From UBA7477 sp045602925 (lineage in GTDB: Bacteria; Bacillota; Clostridia; Oscillospirales; Ruminococcaceae), in assembly GCA_045602925.1 (NCBI GenBank), contig JAZSCN010000009.1, positions 1-64,000 on the forward strand: a DNA stretch of 64,000 nt, read 5' to 3'. Position 1 is the stretch's first letter, and each line of letters begins with the position of its first letter. The position numbers and the translations under genes were made by a program. The notes beneath the pieces were generated by a model. It had not been told where the DNA came from, did no database searches, and saw only the letters and a program-made list of their open reading frames with translations. Below are positions 41,785 through 50,208 of the stretch, piece by piece.

Positions 41785-43614
41785 TTATTTGACGTTTGAG
41801 TATTTATAAAGTACAGATAGAATATTATAATCAAATGAATAAATGTAGAAGTATTCATTATTGCCTAAGTGGAAATGATATAACGGCAAGTTGGTATTAA
41901 TTTTGCTTGCATCTCTGTTTATAACATCTTGTCTTACAGCGTCGCATAGCGCGTCAATAAACTGCATAAAGTATTCTTCTGGCATATGTGAATATTCGTT
42001 ACCATTCATTTGATTTGCTGAGATATCAAGTCCTAAGGTATTGTATTCATGTGAGAGTGAAGTCGCATAGAATTTATATTTGGATGAACCGTATTCGGAA
42101 TTAGTTTCTGACGTGTATTTTTCTTTAATGCATTTTACAGCAAAGTCGGCATAATCTTCACTTGCTTGAAGTTGCTCTAGTGTGTTTATAACGAATTTAT
42201 TATCGTCATATATATGAAGTTCACGCTCCATTGTAAGACCATTTTTGAGCTCATACTTTACATAAATTGTATTTTTTAATTTTGAATATCCAAAATATGT
42301 ATAATTATCATAATATTCAAGCGGACCTTCATCGTGAATAAGATTATCATACTCAAGACAGTCACTATGGAACACTAGTACAGCTTCGATACCTTCATCG
42401 GATGTAACCTTGAAACAGTCCTCTTTATCTCCAAAAGCTGCATCATAATCACCACTTATGTATATAGCCTTGACATCCTCAGCATCAGGAATTCTGTTTG
42501 CTGCGCCAAAGCACCAGTTGTTGTTTAGAATACATATAAGGGCAAGACAGCCTCCGATAGTTAATCCACATCGTAAAAAAGATTTTGAAATCCCCTTAAA
42601 TCCTCTCTTTGAAATAACTTCAAAGCTTAAGTAAAATACGATTGCAAGAATGACAAAAGGAATAAAGTAAATCTCATAGAAGGAAGGAATAACACTCAGT
42701 ATTGCAAAGGTAACACAAGTGATTAGTATGTTGTAATATAGCTTGAATGGATATGGCTTCGATGTCTGTTCAGCTTTTCTTTTAGTGTAAATCTTATAGG
42801 ATAAAAATACATAAAGAGCTGTAAAAGCAATTATCCAAAATAAAAATATTAATAAGTCTCCAAGTGCAAAAACGTTTCTATATTCATATGATATTGAATG
42901 GAAAAATCCGTAAACAGCACCAAATGGACTTGATTTATCAAAAACAGGTAAGCATGCCTTGAAGGTGTTCAATCCAGGAGCCTTATTAAAGCATATATAT
43001 GAAAGCAGAGTAATCATACCCGGAATTAAACCGTTAATTATTCCACAGTTCATATATGATTCGCTTTTGGTACCACAAAGCACTGATGATAACACTGTTA
43101 TCGTGTATAGCATTGCCATTATTACAATAGCTGTTATTGAAAGTGTAATTGAAACAGTAAAAAGTGAATATCTTTCGCCACAGTGAAACACAGAATAATC
43201 AGAGTAATCCATAATGGATAGTATACCGCTTAATATTGAAGATGCAGCTGCAGATACTACAGCGGGTGCTAAATATGAAAATAGTCCAGATAAGTAATCA
43301 CAGAAAAAACGTTGCTTTGCAGAAAGAGGGAAGGAGAAATAAGTATCGGTTTCCTGCTTTTTGTGTAAGTATGAAAAATTATTTACGCCTATTACAACAC
43401 CTTCAAAAACTGCTACACAAAAGAAAACCACGGCAAACACAGAATATAAAAGAGTTGAGCTTATGTTACCTGTAGTGATTTCTCTAATCAACAAGGAAAG
43501 TAAGAGTGCTGGTGCTGAAAGCAGATGGAAAACAGTACCTGTAATAATCAGCTTAGAGTTTTTCTTAATGCCACATTTAAAATAATGTCTTGTGGTAGGG
43601 TTTTTAATCATCAT
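41785..43614 (-). CDS. ABC-2 type permease-like membrane protein
   Basis: 609 residues. Two blocks of membrane helices: six or so in residues 20-340 and a single further helix near 360, then a mostly soluble C-terminal region of about 240 residues. It overlaps the ATPase gene by 11 bases. With the YtrA-type regulator and the ATPase it forms a GntR-ABC operon of the kind induced by cell-wall-active compounds in Firmicutes. The large extracytoplasmic or cytoplasmic C-terminal part has no domain I recognise. Either of two ATG codons (43614 or 43611) could be used. Confidence 0.82.
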   Translation of the reverse strand: MMIKNPTTRHYFKCGIKKNSKLIITGTVFHLLSAPALLLSLLIREITTGNISSTLLYSVFAVVFFCVAVFEGVVIGVNNFSYLHKKQETDTYFSFPLSAKQRFFCDYLSGLFSYLAPAVVSAAASSILSGILSIMDYSDYSVFHCGERYSLFTVSITLSITAIVIMAMLYTITVLSSVLCGTKSESYMNCGIINGLIPGMITLLSYICFNKAPGLNTFKACLPVFDKSSPFGAVYGFFHSISYEYRNVFALGDLLIFLFWIIAFTALYVFLSYKIYTKRKAEQTSKPYPFKLYYNILITCVTFAILSVIPSFYEIYFIPFVILAIVFYLSFEVISKRGFKGISKSFLRCGLTIGGCLALICILNNNWCFGAANRIPDAEDVKAIYISGDYDAAFGDKEDCFKVTSDEGIEAVLVFHSDCLEYDNLIHDEGPLEYYDNYTYFGYSKLKNTIYVKYELKNGLTMERELHIYDDNKFVINTLEQLQASEDYADFAVKCIKEKYTSETNSEYGSSKYKFYATSLSHEYNTLGLDISANQMNGNEYSHMPEEYFMQFIDALCDAVRQDVINRDASKINTNLPLYHFHLGNNEYFYIYSFDYNILSVLYKYSNVK

Positions 43615-44497
43615 AGCCGTAACCCCTTTCTTCCATTTCTATTACAAATATCTCTTCGAGTGTAAGAGGGATAATATCAAGGATAATCGGATTTAATGCT
43701 TCAAATCTGGCTCTGATTTCATCACCGTTACCTCTGATTATGTAGTGTCTAACACTTTGATTTCTTTCTGATTTTACAATATTAAGTCCATTAAGTGCAT
43801 CTTCAGAAATCTCACCACTAAAAGCTACCTGAAGCTTGTGAATTTCGTTTTTAACAGACTCAATACTTTTAGCGAAAAGAAGCTCACCTTTATGAATGAA
43901 AGCAATTGCATCACAGATTTCGCTAATCTCCTTAAGGTTGTGTGAAGAGATAATAACAGTAAGCTGTCTGTCAATCATTGCATCTACAAGTAATCTTTTT
44001 ACAATAATTCTCATAGCAGGGTCTAGTCCATCAAATGCTTCGTCAAGCATAAGATATTCTGTCTGACATGCAAGACCTATTATAACTACTGCCTGTCTTT
44101 TCATGCCTTTTGAAAATTGGTTAAGCTTCTTGTCATAGGGAAGCTTAATCTTCTCGTTGAGCTTGTCAAAGAGCTCCGATGAGAAGTTAGGGTAGAAGCC
44201 CTTGTAAAAATCCTTTAGTTCTTTTAGAGTATATGTACCGAACTGGATTGTTTCATCGTTTATAAAAAACACTTTTTCTTTAATGCTCGGATTATCGAAA
44301 ACTGGCTGGTCTTCAATCAACACCATACCGCTTTCAGCCTGATAGACACCAGATAGAAGTCTGAGTATAGTCGATTTTCCGGCACCGTTTGAACCTAAAA
44401 GACCAAATGCAGAGCCTTTTTCAATTGTCATATTAATCTTATTAAGTGCTAAGAAGTGGCCATCAAATTCTTTGTATACATCACATAGCTTAATCAT
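43604..44497 (-). CDS. ABC transporter ATP-binding protein
   Basis: 297 residues. Walker A GLLGSNGAGKST (about residue 33-44), Q loop, a degenerate signature FSKGMKRQ (about 130, in place of LSGGQ) and Walker B YLMLDEAFDGLDP (about 150) followed by the SSHNLKEI switch. This degenerate signature is common in the YtrB/BcrA-like exporters that pair with GntR regulators. Partner of the permease just downstream and overlapping the regulator gene by 4 bases upstream. Confidence 0.93.
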   Translation of the reverse strand: MIKLCDVYKEFDGHFLALNKINMTIEKGSAFGLLGSNGAGKSTILRLLSGVYQAESGMVLIEDQPVFDNPSIKEKVFFINDETIQFGTYTLKELKDFYKGFYPNFSSELFDKLNEKIKLPYDKKLNQFSKGMKRQAVVIIGLACQTEYLMLDEAFDGLDPAMRIIVKRLLVDAMIDRQLTVIISSHNLKEISEICDAIAFIHKGELLFAKSIESVKNEIHKLQVAFSGEISEDALNGLNIVKSERNQSVRHYIIRGNGDEIRARFEALNPIILDIIPLTLEEIFVIEMEERGYGYDD

Positions 44498-44859
44498 TTC
44501 TGCATACCGCCTTTATAGTTATTAATTCTTTCAATAAGTTCTTCCTTGGTAACCGATGCGTTTAAAGCTTCTTCAATTGCTTTATCAAAATCCTCAAAGG
44601 CGTATTCCTTAAGAATTTTCTTATCTATTTTTGAAATGAAGCTTCCAATACCGGTAGTCGAATAGATTATTCCGTCGTGTTCAAGTAGCTGATAAGCCTT
44701 CGAAACTGTATTGGGGTTTACACTAAGCTGCTTTGCCAAAACTCGTACGCTAGGTAACTGCGTTCCTTCCTTCAGTATACCCTTAATAACAAGCTCAACA
44801 GTTTTTTTATAAAGCTGCTCATAAATCGGGATTCTACTTGAAAGGTCAACGTTGAACAT
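44494..44859 (-). CDS. GntR family regulator, YtrA type
   Basis: 121 residues from the ATG at 44859, which has GAAAGGAGC just upstream; a longer frame to 44952 would run through the promoter and is rejected. The winged helix-turn-helix is clear (RIPIYEQLYKKTVELVIKG, then LPSVRVLAKQLSVNPNTVSK at about 35-54). The very short C-terminal effector part (about 50 residues) defines the YtrA subgroup, which regulates ABC transporter operons such as the one it heads. A palindromic operator in its own promoter points to autorepression. Confidence 0.92.
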   Translation of the reverse strand: MFNVDLSSRIPIYEQLYKKTVELVIKGILKEGTQLPSVRVLAKQLSVNPNTVSKAYQLLEHDGIIYSTTGIGSFISKIDKKILKEYAFEDFDKAIEEALNASVTKEELIERINNYKGGMQK

Positions 44860-44890
44860 AATATGCTCCTTTCTCAAAATGCGTATTGAG

Positions 44891-44952
44891 TGTACTAGGC
44901 GTACTAATACACCTGTTGCACATAGTATATCACTTGAGGAATTATTTGTCAA
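44891..44952 (-). promoter_or_regulatory. Promoter and YtrA-type operator of the GntR-ABC operon
   Basis: Minus strand: -35 TTGACA (44952-44947), 17-base spacer, -10 TATACT (44929-44924), extended TGA. Just downstream over the start point lies an inverted repeat, on the plus strand TGTACTAG (44891-44898), GCGTA, CTAATACA (44904-44911), one base short of perfect. Its form fits operators of YtrA-type regulators. Confidence 0.82.
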
Positions 44953-45036
44953 TACCTTTTTGAAAAGAATATTGATTTTTTCTTGACTTGATATTTACTC
45001 GTAGACGCAGGGGAGACTAGTCAAATATAAAATAAA

Positions 45037-45066
45037 ATAATCCCCACAGTTTACTGCGAGGATTAT
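45037..45066 (-). terminator. Terminator after the FemAB-like gene
   Basis: ATAATCC (45037-45043) pairs with GGATTAT (45060-45066), with an inner CAG/CTG stem; the minus strand continues into TATTTTATTTTATA. Confidence 0.7.
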
Positions 45067-45070
45067 ATCG

Positions 45071-46114
45071 TTATTTATCACGATATTCCGGGAAAAATCC
45101 ACTACTAGAAGTAAGCTTTCTTACTTCAACAAGTTTTTTATATGCATCAGCTAAAAATATTTTTTTGCCAATACTAAATTGATGTGTTGTATTTCTATTG
45201 AATGAATGTTTAAATTCATATAAGCTGTCTTCGTGAGAACCAAGTCCACCACCAAGGTGTAAAGATTTATATCCGTTTGTATTGCCCCATAAGGCTGCTT
45301 CATATAACAGCAAATTTGTGGGAGCATATTTTCTGTATTCTAATAGAGAACCCGATAAATGATAATTTAAAAATCCATTAGCTGCAATAAAAATTGATGC
45401 AGCAATTATTTTTCCGTCAAGCTCAGCCCAAAATACACAAGACTCATTTTTTAAATCGTTCAGAATGCTATTGTAAAACTCTTCTGAGAAAAAATAATAA
45501 TCTGAAGCGTCATTAGCATCCATTGTTGTATTGTAAATTTGTCTGAATGTTTGATATATCGAAGGATATTGTCCGTGATAAACTTTAACGCCGGATTTAA
45601 TTGCTTTTCTAATCATATTTCGATTTTTACTTGTAAAGTTTTCCCAAATGAGTTCGGGAGATGACAAATCTATAGCTATAGTCTTTCCCAAATCAACAAC
45701 TTCATAGTGTTCTCTTGAATAATTACTATTATTGAGCATCGGGTGATATCTGACAAACTCACTAACTATATTATTTTCTCTACACCATTGAGCATAAGTA
45801 TCAAATAATTTATTAGCAGAACCATTGCCTTCAATCAACCAGCCACCATATCCATATGGAGTAACGAAATCAAAATATTGATTTTGCGCTATTATATTTG
45901 AAAATCTTTCATCATCAGATATATCACGTCTCATGATTACATTTATACCACGATTGTTTTCGTCTTCGTAGTAAAAAAGAATGGGCTCTCCATCGCCGTT
46001 AATTTGAAATGCTTTTACATATCCGGAAAGATAATATACGTCATAGTCAGAAAAAGACTTCACAACGTTGTCCCATTCAATTGATTGTTCAACGTTGTAT
46101 ATTTTAATTGGCAC
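45071..46114 (-). CDS. FemAB/GNAT-like acyl- or aminoacyltransferase
   Basis: 347 residues with the two-halves GNAT layout of the FemX/BioF2-like (Acetyltransf_6) family: an N-terminal lobe with VYYLSGYVKAFQ and YFDFVTPYGYGGWLI (about 25-100) and a C-terminal lobe with KNRNMIRKAIKSGVKVYHG (about 163), AELDGKIIAASIFIAANGFLNYHLSG (split, about 230-255), and LLLYEAALWGNTNGYKSLHLGGG (split, about 265-290). Such proteins add amino acids to lipid II or acylate sugars of surface polymers. It lies next to the polysaccharide operon, on the opposite strand. AGGAAGA site before the ATG. Confidence 0.8.
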   Translation of the reverse strand: MPIKIYNVEQSIEWDNVVKSFSDYDVYYLSGYVKAFQINGDGEPILFYYEDENNRGINVIMRRDISDDERFSNIIAQNQYFDFVTPYGYGGWLIEGNGSANKLFDTYAQWCRENNIVSEFVRYHPMLNNSNYSREHYEVVDLGKTIAIDLSSPELIWENFTSKNRNMIRKAIKSGVKVYHGQYPSIYQTFRQIYNTTMDANDASDYYFFSEEFYNSILNDLKNESCVFWAELDGKIIAASIFIAANGFLNYHLSGSLLEYRKYAPTNLLLYEAALWGNTNGYKSLHLGGGLGSHEDSLYEFKHSFNRNTTHQFSIGKKIFLADAYKKLVEVRKLTSSSGFFPEYRDK

Positions 46115-46197
46115 ATTAATCTTCCTTTCTACTTATAGTGCTTAAAAATATAGCGAATGTTATTTCTTCTCTGTTTTAAGAAAGTCTTAAATAAATG

Positions 46198-46225
46198 AAA
46201 AAGCCTTGAAGGAAAACCTACAAGG
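46198..46225 (-). terminator. Terminator of tRNA-Pro
   Basis: Minus strand stem CCTTG-T-AGG-TTTT-CCT-T-CAAGG followed by CTTTTT. Lies 8 bases after the tRNA. Confidence 0.85.
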
Positions 46226-46233
46226 TTTTTTAC

Positions 46234-46310
46234 TGGTCGAGGTGACGGGACTTGAACCCACGGCCTCTGCGTCCCGAACGCAGCGCTCTACCAAACTGAG
46301 CCACACCTCG
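46234..46310 (-). tRNA. tRNA-Pro(CGG)
   Basis: Minus strand acceptor CGAGGTG/CACCTCG, anticodon stem CTGCG/CGCAG with loop TTCGGGA giving CGG, T loop TTCAAGT, encoded CCA at 46236-46234. Confidence 0.95.
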
Positions 46311-46326
46311 AAATATTAACGTATGT

Positions 46327-46355
46327 ATTATATAACTTTTAGGTATGTTTGTCAA
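46327..46355 (-). promoter_or_regulatory. Consensus promoter of tRNA-Pro
   Basis: Minus strand TTGACA (46355-46350), 17-base spacer, TATAAT (46332-46327): full consensus. Confidence 0.92.
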
Positions 46356-46464
46356 GTAAATAAAAGTAATTATTTACCTTTAAGTCTATTTTTACAAAAC
46401 TTATTATAATGGTTTGATTTCTTTAGTAACAACATCGTATTTTTATACCTAAATCCGTATTGAC

Positions 46465-46493
46465 TTGACATAGAATATTGGTTGTGATAAAAT
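46465..46493 (+). promoter_or_regulatory. Promoter of the surface-polysaccharide operon
   Basis: TTGACA (46465-46470), 17-base spacer, TAAAAT (46488-46493), extended TGA. Confidence 0.85.
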
Positions 46494-46540
46494 AGAGAAT
46501 GTATAATTATGTATAAATGTAAGGATTTGAGGTGAATCTG

Positions 46541-47377
46541 TTGCTGACTTATCCTAATACAAATTCTAATAAAGATTTAAAGCTTGACGTACTGATTTCT
46601 TGTATGCATCAGGACGATTTTTCTATACTTTCAAAGTCTAAAATCATCGGTGATGCTGTAATTATAAATCAATGTGATGAAAACGGATTTGCTCAATGCT
46701 CAACTTCATTTGGTACTGCAAAAATGTATTCTGTAAATGAGAGAGGACTTACAAGAAGCAGAAATCTAGCTATCGAAAAATCCGATGCAGATATTTGTCT
46801 TTTATGCGATGATGATGAAGTTTTTGAATATGATTACAGAAGAAAAATCATCTCTGCATACAAAAGATTAAAGGATGCCGACGTAATCATTTTTAAAATG
46901 AAAAACAGAAAGCCTTCTTTCAAAAATAAGGTTAAAAGATTAAGATTCCCTTTAACTATGAAGGTTTCATCGTGGCAGATTTCATTTAGGCGCGAATCTA
47001 TAATTAAAAATGATATTAAATTTGATGTTTTACTTGGTGCAGGTTCAGGTAATGGAGCCGAGGAAGAGCTTAAATTCTTGACCGATTGCGAAAAGAAAAA
47101 GCTTAAGATATACTATGTACCTGCTGAAATAGCTTCAGTTGCACAGACTCAGTCTACATGGTTCAATGGCTATGATAAAAAGTTCTTTAGAAACAGAGGG
47201 AACACCACAAGATATATTCTCGGTCTCCCGCTGGCTTCGTTATATGCAATATATTATGTTGTTATAAAGAAAAAAGAATATGCAAAGTATATTTCTACAA
47301 AAGACGCTTTTATATCGATTTTCAAAGGTATATTTGAAAATAAGATATCTAAGCTAAAAAAGAAAGAGTATAAGTAA
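46541..47377 (+). CDS. Glycosyltransferase, family 2-like (GT-A fold)
   Basis: 278 residues. The N-terminal half looks like a GT-A nucleotide-sugar domain: LDVLISCMHQDDF, NERGLTRSRNLAIEKSDADI (about residues 66-85) and the acidic metal motif CLLCDDDEVFEYDY (about 88). The C terminus is basic with a hydrophobic patch (LASLYAIYYVVI), suggesting membrane association. I prefer the TTG at 46541, 5 bases after GAGGTGA (46529-46535); a GTG at 46532 overlaps that site. First gene of a five-gene operon for a galactofuranose-containing surface polymer. Confidence 0.82.
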   Translation: MLTYPNTNSNKDLKLDVLISCMHQDDFSILSKSKIIGDAVIINQCDENGFAQCSTSFGTAKMYSVNERGLTRSRNLAIEKSDADICLLCDDDEVFEYDYRRKIISAYKRLKDADVIIFKMKNRKPSFKNKVKRLRFPLTMKVSSWQISFRRESIIKNDIKFDVLLGAGSGNGAEEELKFLTDCEKKKLKIYYVPAEIASVAQTQSTWFNGYDKKFFRNRGNTTRYILGLPLASLYAIYYVVIKKKEYAKYISTKDAFISIFKGIFENKISKLKKKEYK

Positions 47378-47412
47378 TATGGCTTAAGTGCCAAAATAAA
47401 GGAAGGTCTATT

Positions 47413-48450
47413 ATGGGCAAGATACTGTCTATTATTATTCCGTCGTATAATTGTGAAAAGTTTCTTGATAAATGTGTTTCATCAATGCTTTGTGAAGAAG
47501 TATTAGATAAGCTTGATATTATAATCGTAAATGACGGTTCTATCGACTCAACGGAGAGTATAGGACTAAAATATGCAGAAAAGTATCCATCGTCAATAAG
47601 GGTTATATCTCAAGAAAACAAAGGTCATGGTGGTGCACTAAACACCGGCCTTTCTAATGCAATAGGTAAGTATTCTAAAGTTATTGATGCTGATGACTGG
47701 GTAGAAACTGATAATCTGCCTTTATTCATTGAAAAGCTCACAGAGATTGATTCTGATGTCGTTTTAACACATCATTATACTACCGATATATCAACAAATG
47801 AGGTTAAGAAGTGGAAAAGCTATCCTCAGAGTTTTGGTAAAGCATATAATTTCAAAACAATTATGTCTAAATGGAATGACTTTTCAAGAAGTCTAACTTT
47901 TCACGGCATAACATATAATACCAAGTTTTACAAGAAATATTGCATACAGCTATCTGAGCATGTTTTCTATGAAGACCATGAATACGCGACGCATCCTTGT
48001 TGCTATGCTAAGAGTATAACACCACTTGATATTTTCATTTATAATTATCGTATCGGTGATGTAGCACAGAGTGTTTCTGATGAAAATCAGCTAAAGAGAA
48101 TTTCACATACAAAGACTGTTATAGAAAGACTGGTTTCTGAGTATAAGAATTTAAGGTTACCGCAAAAGTGCAAGGGCAGAACCTATTATGCTATGAAAAC
48201 CCAGGGGATCCTTTTGAGCTATTTATCTACTGTTTTACTTGTGGAGAAAGATAAAAAACAGGGTAGAGTGCAAGCGAAACTTATGGTTGAATTTATTTTA
48301 GAGAATATGCCACAAGCTTTTAAGCTGGCAAAAAAACAATACAATACATTTATGCTTATGAATTATCTTCATATTGGCAAGAAAACATTTTCTAAAATGC
48401 TCGAGTCTAAACTTTACAATAAGATTAAAGGAAAAAGAGATTTTAAATAA
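47413..48450 (+). CDS. Glycosyltransferase family 2
   Basis: 345 residues. Classic GT2 pattern: LSIIIPSYNCEKFLDKCVSS (residues 5-24), DIIIVNDGSIDST (about 35), ENKGHGGALNTGL (about 67) and the metal-binding DADDWVETDN (about 92). An all-alpha C-terminal region of about 130 residues follows. Adds a sugar to the growing polymer on the lipid carrier; donor and acceptor are not predictable. AAGGAAGG site before the ATG. Confidence 0.93.
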   Translation: MGKILSIIIPSYNCEKFLDKCVSSMLCEEVLDKLDIIIVNDGSIDSTESIGLKYAEKYPSSIRVISQENKGHGGALNTGLSNAIGKYSKVIDADDWVETDNLPLFIEKLTEIDSDVVLTHHYTTDISTNEVKKWKSYPQSFGKAYNFKTIMSKWNDFSRSLTFHGITYNTKFYKKYCIQLSEHVFYEDHEYATHPCCYAKSITPLDIFIYNYRIGDVAQSVSDENQLKRISHTKTVIERLVSEYKNLRLPQKCKGRTYYAMKTQGILLSYLSTVLLVEKDKKQGRVQAKLMVEFILENMPQAFKLAKKQYNTFMLMNYLHIGKKTFSKMLESKLYNKIKGKRDFK

Positions 48451-48462
48451 TTGGAGGCAAAA

Positions 48463-49359
48463 ATGGCAACTATCAAAGAAAAAGTCAAGCCCAAGGAAGG
48501 ATCATTCTTTGAGACTTTCAAGTACAAAGACTTACTTTATCAGTTAGTATCTAGAGACATAAAGCTAAAGTATAGAAGAAGCTTTTTGGGTTATGTATGG
48601 AGTATACTCAATCCACTTCTTATAATGATAATTATGTCTGTAGTTTTCTCATTCCTGTTCCAGAGAAACCTTGCTTTATTTCCGATTTATCTGCTTGCAG
48701 GACGAACAATGTTTGAGTTTGTTAATCACTCAGGTCAAAGAGCGCTTAACTCAATTACTGACAATTCTGCACTTTTAAAGAAAACCTATGTTTCTAAGTT
48801 TATGTTTCCACTATCAAAAATAACCGCTGCTATGGTTGACCTTGTATTCAGTCTTGGAGCTATGGTTATTGTAATGGTTTTCTTTTCAATCAAGGAAGGA
48901 AGATGTCTTTTTTCTCTTGCAAATTTTGGTATTTTTATTGTAATAGTAGAAGCCTACATCTTTGCAATAGGATTTGGTATTTTCTTAGCACAGCTTCATG
49001 TGTTTTTTAGAGATATCAAGTATATTTATACTGCTTTTATGACTGCTTTAACATATTGTTCAGCTATCTTCTATGATATCGGAATGTTTTATGATAAGGC
49101 AAAGCAACAAATCGATGCCGGTTCTGAACCATTCGCCAAATATCTTGCTTGGATAATTGAACATCTTAACCCTATATATATCTACATCAAGCAATTCAGA
49201 TATTTTGTTTGGGTTCCTACACTTGAGTCATCAACACCAAGCTGGGCACAGATTTCAGGTATGGACTTTATCCTTGGTTTTGGTTTTGCATTTTTAATGC
49301 TTATTATCGGTACATTTGCCTTTAAGCGTAACCAGGATAAATTTATACTTTATATTTAG
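48463..49359 (+). CDS. Polysaccharide ABC exporter, permease (Wzm/TagG type)
   Basis: 298 residues, six membrane helices. The amphipathic N-terminal segment LLYQLVSRDIKLKYRRSFLG (about residues 24-43), followed by YVWSILNPLL, is the hallmark of ABC-2 polysaccharide exporters such as TagG and Wzm. Start ATG 48463 with GGAGG at 48453-48457; an upstream in-frame TTG at 48451 overlaps that site. It pairs with the ATPase 11 bases downstream to flip a complete polymer across the membrane. Confidence 0.93.
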   Translation: MATIKEKVKPKEGSFFETFKYKDLLYQLVSRDIKLKYRRSFLGYVWSILNPLLIMIIMSVVFSFLFQRNLALFPIYLLAGRTMFEFVNHSGQRALNSITDNSALLKKTYVSKFMFPLSKITAAMVDLVFSLGAMVIVMVFFSIKEGRCLFSLANFGIFIVIVEAYIFAIGFGIFLAQLHVFFRDIKYIYTAFMTALTYCSAIFYDIGMFYDKAKQQIDAGSEPFAKYLAWIIEHLNPIYIYIKQFRYFVWVPTLESSTPSWAQISGMDFILGFGFAFLMLIIGTFAFKRNQDKFILYI

Positions 49360-49370
49360 GAGGTTTAGCA

Positions 49371-50180
49371 ATGAATGAAGTAATTAATACGCCTTCTGAA
49401 AATGAATATATCATTGATGTTGATAATGTTACAGTAAGATTTAATAAGGCTACTGAAAAAATCAATGACCTTAAAGAGTATTTTATAAAGCTTGTAAAAG
49501 GTCAGCTAATGTTCCAAGAGTTTTTAGGTTTAAAAGACGTAAGTTTAAAGATAAAAAAAGGTGAAGCCTGGGCTATTATTGGCACCAATGGTAGTGGTAA
49601 ATCAACACTTCTAAAGGTTATCAGCAAGATTTTAAAACCATATAAGGGTTCGGTTACGGTCAACGGCTCTGTCGCTTCTCTCATTGAGCTCGGCGCAGGT
49701 ATTGACCCAAGACTTACAGCAAGAGAAAATATTTATCTCAACGGATGCCTTCTAGGTTATAGTAAGAAATTTATCGAAGAAAGATTTGATGAAATAGTAG
49801 AGTTTGCAGAGCTGGAAGAATTTCTCGATTCACCTGTAAAAAACTTTTCGTCAGGTATGAAATCCAGACTTGGCTTTTCAGTTGCAACAATGGTTGAACC
49901 AGATATCCTTATTGTAGACGAGGTTTTGGCTGTTGGTGACGTTCTTTTCAAAAAGAAATGTATGGCAAAAATGAAGCAGATGCTCAAAAACGGTACAACC
50001 CTCTTGATTGTTTCGCATAATATGAATCATATCCAAACAATGTGTGATAAAGCTATATGGCTTAATAAGGGTATGGTTGTTAAGCAAGGCGATATGAAAG
50101 AGGTTTGTGATGAGTATTTAGAAACCATTGAAGAAAGAAAGGCTAAGGAAAAGGCCGAAAAAACTAAGAAAAGCAAATAA
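49371..50180 (+). CDS. Polysaccharide ABC exporter, ATPase (Wzt/TagH type)
   Basis: 269 residues. N-terminal region typical of polymer exporters (VDNVTVRFNKATEKINDLKE), Walker A IIGTNGSGKST (about 68), the LIELGAGIDPRLTARENIYL segment (about 104) specific to Wzt/TagH proteins, signature FSSGMKSRL (about 163) and Walker B ILIVDEVLAVGD (about 180). It ends in a short charged helix and lacks the C-terminal polymer-binding domain that some Wzt proteins carry, so export is probably not coupled to recognition of a capped chain end. Confidence 0.94.
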   Translation: MNEVINTPSENEYIIDVDNVTVRFNKATEKINDLKEYFIKLVKGQLMFQEFLGLKDVSLKIKKGEAWAIIGTNGSGKSTLLKVISKILKPYKGSVTVNGSVASLIELGAGIDPRLTARENIYLNGCLLGYSKKFIEERFDEIVEFAELEEFLDSPVKNFSSGMKSRLGFSVATMVEPDILIVDEVLAVGDVLFKKKCMAKMKQMLKNGTTLLIVSHNMNHIQTMCDKAIWLNKGMVVKQGDMKEVCDEYLETIEERKAKEKAEKTKKSK

Positions 50181-50208
50181 ATTTTATATATTAACGGAGG
50201 GAAATTCA

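Noticed and set aside
44860..44952. Extended GntR frame covering the promoter
   Set aside because: The added 31 residues lie over the -35, -10 and operator; the ATG at 44859 has its own ribosome binding site.
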